Below, in pieces: positions 1-5,843 of a stretch of 5,991 bases of DNA. Position 1 is the first letter of the stretch, and each line of letters starts with the position of its first letter. The stretch lies in assembly GCA_963650165.1 (NCBI GenBank), contig CAVJKX010000047.1, positions 1-5,991 on the forward strand, in the 5' to 3' direction. Both the position numbers and the translations under genes were made by a program. The notes beneath the pieces are model-generated. The model did no database searches, was not told the origin of the DNA, and saw nothing but the letters and a program-made list of their open reading frames with translations. The DNA comes from F23-B02 sp963650165. GTDB taxonomy: Bacteria; Bacillota; Clostridia; Oscillospirales; Oscillospiraceae.

Positions 1-164
1 GACACCTCTTCAGTCACCTTCGGTGACAGCTTCCCCTCGAAGGGGAAGCCAAGGGCGCACAATATTACTGCGCACTAATAGGGCGCGAAACGTTCTTATT
101 TATGCCATTGTAACGATACCGGGCGCCCGCAACATCCGTATCCGTAGGTGCCTCAATGCGCCTC
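1..164 (-). repeat. 165-bp intergenic repeat, left copy (inverted)
   Basis: This block is homologous, in reverse orientation, to 5642-5807. The outer part (2-74) matches the reverse complement of 5734-5806 at 69 of 73 positions by hand count. The inner part is diverged but keeps blocks in the same order: GAGGCGCAYTGA, CGGATACG, GCCCGGTATCG, AATAAGAAC and TGCGCAGTAAT. It contains two hairpins: GTCACC/GGTGAC (13-27, loop TTC) and GCTTCCCCT/AGGGGAAGC (29-49, loop CGA). It also holds the palindrome CGGGCGCCCG (120-129). Its inner border coincides with the stop codon of codA (164-166). No T-tract follows the hairpins, so it is not an ordinary intrinsic terminator, and I see no gene in it. It resembles a MITE-like or REP-like family of intergenic repeats. 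The left end may continue outside the window. Confidence 0.85.
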
Positions 165-1399
165 TAAAAAAGCGCAGAAGAAACGGCGGGGGTGGTTTCG
201 GCGAGGGTGCGGCCGTTTTTGCACGACAGGAGCACGACGGCGCTGCGGTTGAGCGCATCGTAGTAGTTCGGCGCGTCCATGACGATGAAGTCGGCGGGGT
301 TTCCGACGCGGATGCCGTAGCCGTCGCCGAGATGCAGCGTTTTTGCCGCATTTGTCGAGATGAAGCGGTAGGAGCCGAGGATATCCTCATAGCCCATCAT
401 CTGGCACACATGCAGCCCCATGAGCACGGCCTCGCGCAGAGAGCCGGTGCCCATCGGGTACCAGGGGTCGAAGATATCGTCCTGGCCGAAGGAGACGTTT
501 ATGCCGGCCTCGGTGAGCTCCTTGACGCGGGTTATGCCGCGGCGCTTGGGGTAGGTGTCGATGCGCCCCTGGAGATGAGTGTTTACCAGCGGGTTTGAGA
601 CGAAGTTTATGCCGCTGAGCTTGAGCAGACGCATCAGGCGCTGCACATAGGCGTTGTTGTACGAGTGCATGGCCGTGGTGTGGCTGGCCGTAACGCGGTC
701 GGCAAGACCGCTTTCATATGCGCGCGCAGCCAGCGTTTCCAGACCGCGCGAGGCCTCGTCGTCGATCTCGTCGCAGTGCACGTCGACGAGCTTATCGTAC
801 TTTTCGGCAAGCTCCATGGCAAAGTTGAGCGACGACACGCTGTATTCGCGCGTAAACTCAAAGTGCGGTATCGCGCCCACGCAGTCTGCGCCCATGCGCA
901 CCGCGTCCTCGAGCAGCCGCCTGCCGTTGGGGTAGCTCTCGATGCCCTCCTGCGGAAAGGCGACGATCTGGATGTCCATCACGCCGCGCAGCTCCTCGCG
1001 CAGCTCGAGCATGGCCTCCATCGCGGTGAGCTTGGGGTCGGTTACGTCAACGTGCGTGCGGATGTGCTGCACGCCGTGCACCGCGTACATGCGCACCGCT
1101 CTGTTCACGCGCTCGCGCACGTCGGCCTTCGTGAGCTTCTCCTTGCGCTTTGCCCAGCACTCGATGCCCTCGAAGAGCGTGCCGGACATGTTCCACACCG
1201 GATCTCCCGCCGTCAGGCAGGTGTCCAGATGCACATGGCTCTCGATAAACGGCGGCAGAGCGAGGGCTCCGCCGAAGTCGCGCACCTGCTCGTCAGGGTG
1301 CGGCTGAAGCCCCGTGCCGATCTCGGTAAATACGCCGTTCTCGACGCGGATGTCGCTCGGCTCGGCCGAGTTTTCGATGTGCAGATTACGATACAGCAT
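164..1399 (-). CDS. codA: Cytosine deaminase (amidohydrolase superfamily)
   Basis: CodA hydrolyses cytosine to uracil and ammonia in the cytoplasm, feeding pyrimidine salvage. The 411-residue protein is close to E. coli CodA (427 aa) and resembles it along nearly its whole length. It keeps the metal and catalytic residues at a constant offset of six from E. coli numbering: H55 and H57 (HVH, residues 55-57), Q150 in FPQEG, H208 and E211 in DVHCDEIDDE, H240 in TASHTTAMHSYN, and D307/D308 in FGQDDIFDPWYP. The residue before the DD pair is Gln306, where E. coli has His as I recall it. The ATG lies inside the last codons of codB (14-base overlap), with a GAGGAC ribosome site just upstream, which implies translational coupling. 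The TAG stop abuts the left repeat. Related activity on isoguanine is known for E. coli CodA and cannot be excluded here. Confidence 0.96.
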   Translation of the reverse strand: MLYRNLHIENSAEPSDIRVENGVFTEIGTGLQPHPDEQVRDFGGALALPPFIESHVHLDTCLTAGDPVWNMSGTLFEGIECWAKRKEKLTKADVRERVNRAVRMYAVHGVQHIRTHVDVTDPKLTAMEAMLELREELRGVMDIQIVAFPQEGIESYPNGRRLLEDAVRMGADCVGAIPHFEFTREYSVSSLNFAMELAEKYDKLVDVHCDEIDDEASRGLETLAARAYESGLADRVTASHTTAMHSYNNAYVQRLMRLLKLSGINFVSNPLVNTHLQGRIDTYPKRRGITRVKELTEAGINVSFGQDDIFDPWYPMGTGSLREAVLMGLHVCQMMGYEDILGSYRFISTNAAKTLHLGDGYGIRVGNPADFIVMDAPNYYDALNRSAVVLLSCKNGRTLAETTPAVSSALF

Positions 1400-2684
1400 A
1401 GCTCTTGTCCTCGCTCTTTGCCGACTTGCGGATCAGTCCGCCGATGAGATAGCAGGCAGCGGCAACGACCATGTTGTTTATCGCCGCGATGCCGAAGCTG
1501 AAGCCGGGGATGATGTTGCCGCCGGTCAGATTGCCGACGACCGCGCCCGCGACGACGCCGATGAGCGCCGCCCAGTTGACGCTGTTGTGCTCGGGCTCCC
1601 TGCCCTCGTACTTTTTGCGGTCGAGGAAGTAGTCCATGATGAGGATGACGCCGATCGCGGGGAGAGTTGCGTTCAGAAGCGTCAGCCAGTTGCAGAAGTT
1701 ATAGTACAGCCAGATGGCCGTCAGCGTGCCGACTACGCCGCCGACGATGACCATGGGCTTTTTCTTTTTGCCGGTGATGTTGGCAAGGCCCAGCGCGCCG
1801 GTGTACAGCGCGTTGTCGTTGGTCGTCCAGATATTCGCGCCGAGCACGAGGAAGGCGAACACGCCGAGGTTGAGCTCGATCATGACCCAGAAGATATCGT
1901 TATTGCCGGCAAACGCACCGGATACGCCGCCGAAGCAGAACATCAGGGTATTGCCGATGAAGAATGCGATGACGGTCGTCCACACCGCGGACTTGCTGCT
2001 CTTTGCAAAGCGGGTGAAGTTCGGGGTCGAGGTACCGCCGCTGACGAAGGAGCCGATGACCAGCCCCACGCCGGAGAATATCGTCAGGCCGCCGGTGGAT
2101 TTTTCAAAGATCGCGGTCAGGCCGCCGCCCTGCACGGTCGCGGTGACCATTGCATAGGTGCCGAGGATGGCGATGAGGGGAACGGATATGTAGGAGACGA
2201 TCTCCAGACCCTTGATGCCGAAGTATGCCGAGGTGGTCATGCACACGCCGACCGCCAGCACCAGCAGATACGGCAGCACCGTCGAGTCGGGCGCGAGCAC
2301 CTGCGCGGCGGGAATGGCGAACATCGCGGCGCCGACGCCGAACCAGCCGATCTGCGTGAGCGCTATCAGCGCCGAGGGCAGATACGAGCCCTTCACGCCG
2401 AAGGCGCGGCGGGCAAGCAGGTCAAACGACAGGCCGCTCTTGCAGCCGATGTAGCCGAGTGCGCCGGTGTATGCGGCGAGAATGACGCCGCCGAGAAGAA
2501 TGACGGTAACAAAGCCCTTGAGGTCGAGGCCGTTTGCGAGGTCAACGCCGGTCCACATGCTGGCCGAGAAGAAGGTGAAGCCGAGCATGATGAAGAACAT
2601 CGGCCAGAAGCCCTTGCGCGCCTTCTGGGGCACGCTCTCGTTGGTGTAGTCCGCGTCCGGCGCGGCAGTTTGCTTTTTGGACAT
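1386..2684 (-). CDS. codB: Cytosine permease (NCS1 family)
   Basis: CodB is an inner-membrane transporter of the nucleobase:cation symporter-1 family that imports cytosine for CodA. The protein is 432 aa (E. coli CodB about 419) and hydrophobic, with about 12 probable membrane segments. CodB signatures occur in order: PQKARKG (19-25), FFSASMWTG (38-46), QIGWFGVGAAMFAIP (111-125), GSFVSGGTSTPNFTRF (211-226) and NIWTTNDNALY (284-294). The reading frame stays open further upstream to an ATG at 2843, but 2684 is chosen. It is preceded by AAAGGAAG with five bases of spacing, its N-terminus (MSKKQT) is like the family, and the longer version would translate the terminator and attenuator region. The stop overlaps the codA start. 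Expression is probably controlled by the PyrR-type leader upstream. HMP and other NCS1 permeases are alternatives, but adjacency to codA settles cytosine. Confidence 0.95.
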   Translation of the reverse strand: MSKKQTAAPDADYTNESVPQKARKGFWPMFFIMLGFTFFSASMWTGVDLANGLDLKGFVTVILLGGVILAAYTGALGYIGCKSGLSFDLLARRAFGVKGSYLPSALIALTQIGWFGVGAAMFAIPAAQVLAPDSTVLPYLLVLAVGVCMTTSAYFGIKGLEIVSYISVPLIAILGTYAMVTATVQGGGLTAIFEKSTGGLTIFSGVGLVIGSFVSGGTSTPNFTRFAKSSKSAVWTTVIAFFIGNTLMFCFGGVSGAFAGNNDIFWVMIELNLGVFAFLVLGANIWTTNDNALYTGALGLANITGKKKKPMVIVGGVVGTLTAIWLYYNFCNWLTLLNATLPAIGVILIMDYFLDRKKYEGREPEHNSVNWAALIGVVAGAVVGNLTGGNIIPGFSFGIAAINNMVVAAACYLIGGLIRKSAKSEDKSYAVS

Positions 2685-2767
2685 GATAGCTTCCTTTCCC
2701 TGCATTTTCGCAGAACAGAAATTTTTCAGAAGTCCTGAGCAGACGGCATCATCCCGCAAAAAGCCGT

Positions 2768-2809
2768 AAAAAAAGCCCGCAACCAGATAATGGTTACGAG
2801 TTCCCGGGC
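2768..2809 (-). terminator. Intrinsic terminator in codBA leader (attenuator)
   Basis: Read on the minus strand, GCCCG (2809-2805) pairs with CGGGC (2779-2775). Inside, AACCA (2795-2791 complement) pairs with TGGTT across a five-base loop. Seven U residues (2774-2768) follow directly. The outer and inner stems are separated by nine unpaired bases on one side and one on the other, so the structure is less compact than a normal end-of-operon terminator. It sits about 84 bases before the codB start and about 65 bases after the predicted transcription start, the right place for a conditional terminator. Six bases of its inner 5' arm and loop (2789-2794) are complementary to the upstream hairpin (2850-2855), giving a candidate antiterminator. 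Confidence 0.7.
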
Positions 2810-2828
2810 GTGCAAAATTAAAGCATCC

Positions 2829-2865
2829 ACATCTTATCGGCATCTCTGTACCATTTTAAAGACAT
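2829..2865 (-). promoter_or_regulatory. Probable PyrR-binding RNA hairpin, codBA leader
   Basis: On the minus strand the RNA folds as a lower stem AUGUCUU/AAGAUGU (7 bp, two of them G-U), an internal loop of six bases (UAAAAU) opposite three (GAU), an upper stem GGUA/UGCC and a CAGAGA hexaloop (2848-2843). The known PyrR-binding loop has a CNGNGA hexaloop on a short four-base-pair stem, with an asymmetric internal loop below it. This candidate matches that plan, although the upper stem differs in sequence from the Bacillus consensus and keeps pairing. PyrR with UMP stabilises such a hairpin and so permits the downstream terminator to form. Control of cytosine uptake and deamination by UMP is biologically sensible because the product is uracil. 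No pyrR gene lies in this window. The match was made by eye and from memory of the consensus. Confidence 0.65.
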
Positions 2866-2879
2866 CTGAATTCTTCGCT

Positions 2880-2908
2880 ATTTTACGCGTCGAAAGCGCG
2901 ATTGTCAA
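2880..2908 (-). promoter_or_regulatory. Sigma-A promoter for codBA
   Basis: On the minus strand a perfect TTGACA (2908-2903) is followed after exactly 17 bases by TAAAAT (2885-2880). The predicted transcription start is near 2873, which gives a leader of about 190 nt before codB. That leader begins about 8 bases before the PyrR-type hairpin. The palindrome ACGCGT (2885-2890) falls in the spacer; no specific regulator can be assigned to it. Confidence 0.8.
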
Positions 2909-2951
2909 CAGCAAAAATCAAAGCCTTATGAAAAATTAATGCCTCATGCGC

Positions 2952-2980
2952 TTGCGCGGAGGGGAATTTTATGATATCAT
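2952..2980 (+). promoter_or_regulatory. Promoter for the marR-DUF1538-PII operon
   Basis: A TTGCGC -35 (2952-2957) and a TATCAT -10 (2975-2980) are separated by 17 bases. A start near 2987 would give a leader of about 29 nt. TATGAT (2970-2975) is an alternative -10 but lacks a -35 at good spacing. The -35 is weak, so this is a moderate call. Confidence 0.5.
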
Positions 2981-2997
2981 TTATCTAACAGTATTAG
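2971..2997. promoter_or_regulatory. Candidate MarR operator sites
   Basis: The perfect 10-base palindrome ATGATATCAT (2971-2980) overlaps the proposed -10 of marR. Five bases later comes a looser inverted repeat, CTAA-CAGTA-TTAG (2985-2997), at the transcription start. MarR-family proteins usually bind palindromes near their own promoter and repress it, so autoregulation is plausible. The sites are short and AT-rich, and chance occurrence is possible. Confidence 0.35.
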
Positions 2998-3015
2998 CTA
3001 TCGGAGGCCAAGCGG

Positions 3016-3441
3016 ATGGATTACACCGTTCTTGCGGAAAAGATGCTGTCGGTCAGGGCACAGCTGAGCCATATGCCCGCGGGCGAGGCGGTCATTGACG
3101 CCTGCGGCGGGGAATTTTTTGCGCTGAGCCTGCTGCTGCGCGACGCGCCGAGCTGTCCCTCGGAGCTGAGCCGGAGCATGGGCGTGTCGTCGGCGCGCAT
3201 TGCGGCGCTTCTGAAGCACCTTGAGCAGAAGGGCTTTGTGCAGCGGCGCACGGATGAGCACGACGAGCGGCGCGTTATCGTTTCACTCACCGACTCCGGG
3301 CGCGAGCTCATACACGAAAGGCGGCGCGAGGCCATAGGGCGCGTCGCGGCCGCGCTGCGCTCGCTCGGCGAGGACGACGCACGAGAGTACGTCCGGCTTC
3401 AGCAGAAGATGCTCGAGGCGCTGACCTCCGATGAATTTTAA
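3016..3441 (+). CDS. MarR-family winged-helix regulator
   Basis: This 141-residue protein has the usual MarR length and layout. An N-terminal dimerisation helix is followed by a winged helix (about 33-98), with helix-turn-helix segment CPSELSRSMGVSSARIAALL (47-66), recognition helix into KHLEQKGFVQRR, and the wing sequence TDEHDERRVIVSLTDSGREL (79-98) whose DxxDxR pattern is typical of the family. A C-terminal helix (about 99-137) completes the dimer interface. The ATG is preceded by GGAGG with eight bases of spacing. The gene leads an apparent operon: its TAA ends eight bases before the DUF1538 start region, so it probably controls that transporter-like gene and itself, perhaps by sensing a small molecule. 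The ligand cannot be inferred. A role on the divergent codBA promoter is possible but unsupported. Confidence 0.9.
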   Translation: MDYTVLAEKMLSVRAQLSHMPAGEAVIDACGGEFFALSLLLRDAPSCPSELSRSMGVSSARIAALLKHLEQKGFVQRRTDEHDERRVIVSLTDSGRELIHERRREAIGRVAAALRSLGEDDAREYVRLQQKMLEALTSDEF

Positions 3442-3455
3442 GGGGTGGTATTATC
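3439..3455 (+). promoter_or_regulatory. Ribosome site with ATT/ATC start for DUF1538
   Basis: TAAGGGG (3439-3445) overlaps the marR stop and matches the anti-Shine-Dalgarno well, allowing one G-U pair. The DUF1538 frame is open from 3435. Before GTG at 3519 it contains no ATG, GTG or TTG, only ATT at 3450 (4 bases from the site) and ATC at 3453 (7 bases). ATC followed by AGAAAATCA reads as a typical N-terminus (M-RKS) if initiated there. The ATG at 3431 is in another frame. Confidence 0.5.
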
Positions 3456-4994
3456 AGAAAATCAGTCAATTTCGAATCCAACCGCACGGCGATAGCCGAA
3501 AAGACGCGCGAGGCGGCGGTGTCCGTGCTGCCGATAGCCGCGATCGTCGTCGTGCTGTGCCTGTTCGTGATGCCGATGCGGGCAGACCTGCTGCTGTGCT
3601 TTCTCATAGGCGCGCTGCTGATCGTTCTGGGCATGGGCCTGTTCTCGCTGGGCGCGGAGCAGGCGATGATGCCGATCGGCACGAAGATCGGCACGGCGCT
3701 CACGAAAACCAAAAATCTGCCGCTCATACTCGGCGTGAGCTTCCTTCTCGGCTTTGCGATAACCGTTGCCGAGCCCGACCTGCAGGTGCTCGCGCAGACG
3801 GTGCCGCACATAAAAAGCAGCGTGCTGCTCGTAACCGTCGGCGTGGGCGTCGGCTTCTTCATGACGGTGTGCATGATGCGCATACTCAGCGGTGCGAGCC
3901 TCAGATGGCTGCTCATCGGCTGCTATGGGCTCATATTCGCGCTGGCGGCCTTTACCGACCGCAATTTCCTCAGCATAGCCTTTGACTCCGGCGGCGTGAC
4001 GACGGGGCCTATGACGGTGCCGTTCATCCTTGCGATGGGGCTCGGCGTTTCGATGATCCGAAGCGACCGCGCGGCCGAGGCGGACAGCTTCGGCCTTGTC
4101 GCGCTGTGCTCTGTCGGCCCCATACTCTCGGTGCTCATCCTCGGATTTTTCCACGGTGACAGCGAGGCGGTGGCCGGGATAAGCGCCGCGGCCTTTGCCG
4201 ACACGCGCGAGATCGGCGCGGCCTTCCTGTCGGCCATACCGGCATACATGGGCGAGATGGCGATAGCGCTGCTGCCGATAGTTGCGATATTCCTCGTCTT
4301 TCAGTTCTGCCTGCTGCGTCTGCACGGCAGACCGCTTGCGAAGATACTCATCGGCATCGTCTACACCTATGTCGGGCTCGTGCTGTTTCTCACCGGCGTG
4401 AACGTCGGCTTCTCGACCCTCGGCGCATCTCTCGGCGCGGCGCTTGCCGCAAGCTCCGCAAAGTGGCTGCTGATACCGCTGTCGATGCTGCTGGGCTGGT
4501 TCATCATCTCCGCCGAGCCGGCCGTCGGCGTGCTCGAAAAGCAGATCGAGCAGGTCAGCGCGGGCGCCATACCCGGCAGGGCGATAAAGCTCAGCCTCTC
4601 GGTCGCCATCGCGCTTGCGATGGGGCTTGCGATGCTGCGCGTCGTGACCGGCATAAGCATAATGTGGTTCCTCGTTCCCGGCTACGCAACGGCGCTTGCC
4701 CTGTCGTTTTTCGTGCCGGATATCTACACGGCGATTGCCTTCGACTCCGGCGGCGTTGCGTCCGGACCCATGACCGCGACCTTCATGCTGCAATTCATGA
4801 TGGGCGCGTCGATCGCCCTCGGCGGCAATGTGCTCAGCGACGCCTTCGGCGTGGTCGCAATGGTCGCAATGATGCCGCTGCTGTCGATCCAGGTCGTCGG
4901 CGTGCTGTTTGAAAAGCGCGCGAAGCTGGCCGAAGCGCCCGAGGAGGTCTACGGCGATCTTGAGATCATCGAGCTATGGGAGGATGCTGTATGA
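3450..4994 (+). CDS. DUF1538 two-repeat integral membrane protein
   Basis: This polytopic membrane protein is recognised as DUF1538, a family of unknown function. From ATT 3450 it is 514 aa; the first canonical start, GTG 3519, would give 491. It is two homologous halves. Each holds, in order, an E-x-A-(V/I)-(S/A)-(V/L)-LPI opening helix, an AEPxxxVL motif (107-109 and 355-357 for AEP), an AFDSGGVxxGPMT motif (from about 177 and 430) and a FGxVAxxxxxPxLS helix. The repeated FDSGG...GPMT in a hydrophobic setting suggests paired re-entrant or pore elements of a carrier or channel, which is inference. The longer start is favoured because residues before the GTG (EKTREAAVSVLPIAA) align with the second repeat (YMGEMAIALLPIVA). 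The stop overlaps the next start as ATGA, tying it to the PII-like protein. The substrate is unknown. Confidence 0.85.
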   Translation: MIRKSVNFESNRTAIAEKTREAAVSVLPIAAIVVVLCLFVMPMRADLLLCFLIGALLIVLGMGLFSLGAEQAMMPIGTKIGTALTKTKNLPLILGVSFLLGFAITVAEPDLQVLAQTVPHIKSSVLLVTVGVGVGFFMTVCMMRILSGASLRWLLIGCYGLIFALAAFTDRNFLSIAFDSGGVTTGPMTVPFILAMGLGVSMIRSDRAAEADSFGLVALCSVGPILSVLILGFFHGDSEAVAGISAAAFADTREIGAAFLSAIPAYMGEMAIALLPIVAIFLVFQFCLLRLHGRPLAKILIGIVYTYVGLVLFLTGVNVGFSTLGASLGAALAASSAKWLLIPLSMLLGWFIISAEPAVGVLEKQIEQVSAGAIPGRAIKLSLSVAIALAMGLAMLRVVTGISIMWFLVPGYATALALSFFVPDIYTAIAFDSGGVASGPMTATFMLQFMMGASIALGGNVLSDAFGVVAMVAMMPLLSIQVVGVLFEKRAKLAEAPEEVYGDLEIIELWEDAV

Positions 4995-5653
4995 ACTACG
5001 TCATATCAATAATTAACCCCGAGGCGCTCGACGCGCTGTGCGGCATATGCGAAGAGCTGCATCTGCCGATGACGGTGGTCATGCACGGGCGCGGCACGGC
5101 GGTGCAGAGCATGATGGATCTGCTCGGCATCGAGTCGAGGGATAAGCGCGTCGTCATGACCGTCGCCGATCAAGACAAGACCCGCGAGCTCATCGACGGG
5201 CAGCGGCGCAGGCTGCATCTCGGCGTTCCGGGACACGGCATAGTCATCGCCGTGCCGGTAAAAAGTATTGGAGGAGGAAAGGCCTTGGCATATCTTAATC
5301 AGGACAGCAAAAACGTAAAGCAGGCTCCGCCCATGGGCTTTGCATACGAGCTCATCGTCGCGATCACCAACGAGGGCTGCACCGACATGGTCATGAACGC
5401 TGCCCGCGCAGCCGGTGCGCGCGGCGGTACGACCCTGCACGGCAAGGGTACCGGCCAGAAGGACCCGAGGTTTTACAACATCACCCTCGCGTCCGAAAAG
5501 GAGGTCGTGCTCATAGTCGCGGCCGCCGCGCAGAAGTCGGAGATCATGGCCTCCGTCGTCGCCAAAGCGGGTCCCGACACCGAGGCCGGCACCATCGTAT
5601 TCTCACTCCCCGCCTCCGAAGTCGCCGGCTTCGGGTTTTTGGAGGCGCACTGA
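4991..5653 (+). CDS. Tandem PII-like signalling protein, DUF1538 partner
   Basis: This 220-residue soluble protein has two PII-like (GlnB fold) halves. The N-terminal half (about 1-96) is divergent and ends GHGIVIAVPVKSIGG. The C-terminal half (about 117-214) is closer to the family, with YELIVAITNEG, AARAAGARGGTTLHGKGTG, EKEVVLIVA and GTIVFSLPASEVAG. The T-loop region is short and I see no equivalent of the uridylylated tyrosine of GlnB, so covalent control is unlikely; nucleotide or metabolite binding is a guess. PII proteins commonly bind and gate membrane transporters, as GlnK does with AmtB. The ATGA overlap with DUF1538 suggests the same here. The start at 4991 is chosen because GGGAGG (4978-4983) lies seven bases upstream; an ATG at 4976 precedes that site. 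The last three codons and the stop lie inside the right repeat. Confidence 0.85.
   Translation: MNYVISIINPEALDALCGICEELHLPMTVVMHGRGTAVQSMMDLLGIESRDKRVVMTVADQDKTRELIDGQRRRLHLGVPGHGIVIAVPVKSIGGGKALAYLNQDSKNVKQAPPMGFAYELIVAITNEGCTDMVMNAARAAGARGGTTLHGKGTGQKDPRFYNITLASEKEVVLIVAAAAQKSEIMASVVAKAGPDTEAGTIVFSLPASEVAGFGFLEAH
5270..5287 (+). promoter_or_regulatory. Internal ribosome site and in-frame TTG start
   Basis: GGAGGAGGAAAGG (5270-5282) sits inside the PII-like gene at the junction of its two domains, with TTG at 5285-5287 in frame and seven bases from the second GGAGG. It encodes the linker GGGKAL, using three GGA codons in a gene that otherwise mostly uses GGC. Initiation there would give a 122-residue product containing only the C-terminal PII domain. 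It could equally be a relic of two separate genes that fused. Confidence 0.5.
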
Positions 5654-5807
5654 CGCAGTATCGGATACGTTTATCTCTGGTAGCCCGGTATCGAAACTGC
5701 CGACAAAATAAGAACACTGCCGCGTAACGCGATTGCGCAGTAATGTTCCGCACCCTTGGCTTCCCCTTCGAGGGGAAGCTGTCACCGAAGGTGACTGAAG
5801 AGGTGTA
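5642..5807 (+). repeat. 165-bp intergenic repeat, right copy
   Basis: This is the partner of the left repeat in opposite orientation. It opens with GAGGCGCACTGA, which supplies the last codons and TGA of the PII-like gene. It then carries CGGATACG, GCCCGGTATCG, AATAAGAAC and TGCGCAGTAAT, and ends in the hairpins GCTTCCCCT/AGGGGAAGC (5759-5779) and GTCACC/GGTGAC (5781-5795). The outer 73 bases are nearly identical to the left copy, while the inner part has diverged with small gaps. No obvious open reading frame or transposase belongs to it. Confidence 0.85.
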
Positions 5808-5814
5808 ATCAAAT

Positions 5815-5830
5815 TGCGGCGCAAGCCGCA
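5815..5830 (+). other. Perfect hairpin with GCAA tetraloop
   Basis: TGCGGC (5815-5820) pairs fully with GCCGCA (5825-5830) around a GCAA loop, which is a stable GNRA tetraloop in RNA. It lies eight bases after the repeat and lacks a T-tract, so it would not terminate alone. It may stabilise the 3' end of the transcript together with the terminator downstream. Confidence 0.55.
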
Positions 5831-5843
5831 TACATTATGAAAT

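Larger units (their letters stand above)
2685..3015. other. Divergent intergenic control region
   Basis: These 331 bases separate codB (leftward) from the MarR gene (rightward) and hold no gene. From left to right they contain the codB ribosome site, a terminator-like hairpin (2768-2809), a PyrR-type hairpin (2829-2865), the codB promoter (2880-2908), the marR promoter (2952-2980) with an overlapping palindrome, and the marR ribosome site GGAGG (3003-3007). The two -35 boxes point away from each other and are about 43 bases apart, so a MarR-type protein bound here could affect both units. Confidence 0.8.

Noticed and set aside
1..164. Repeat hairpins as a CRISPR array or codA intrinsic terminator.
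   Set aside because: There is only one copy, with no regularly spaced repeats and no spacers, and no T-tract follows either hairpin on the codA strand.
1314..2738. Long 474-residue open frame antisense to codB and the start of codA.
   Set aside because: It is rich in Asp, Glu, Arg, Ala and His with no recognisable domain, as expected opposite a GC-rich gene. CodB on the other strand has clear family motifs.
2685..2843. N-terminal extension of CodB to an ATG at 2843.
   Set aside because: It would translate through the terminator hairpin and part of the PyrR-type hairpin, shows no CodB similarity, and the ATG at 2684 has a good ribosome site.
2768..2865. TPP or purine riboswitch in the codB leader.
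   Set aside because: The AACCATTATCTGG stretch faintly recalls the 3' part of TPP riboswitches, but the CUGAGA core and paired arms are absent. None of the conserved purine-aptamer junction sequences are present.
3431..3985. Open frame starting at the ATG that overlaps the marR stop.
   Set aside because: It is in a different frame from DUF1538, gives an Arg/Ala-rich product without family features, and is a shadow of the membrane protein gene.
3462..4793. 443-residue open frame antisense to the DUF1538 gene.
   Set aside because: Its extremely charged, His/Arg/Glu-rich composition is the mirror of a GC-rich membrane protein gene, and the sense strand carries conserved internal repeats.
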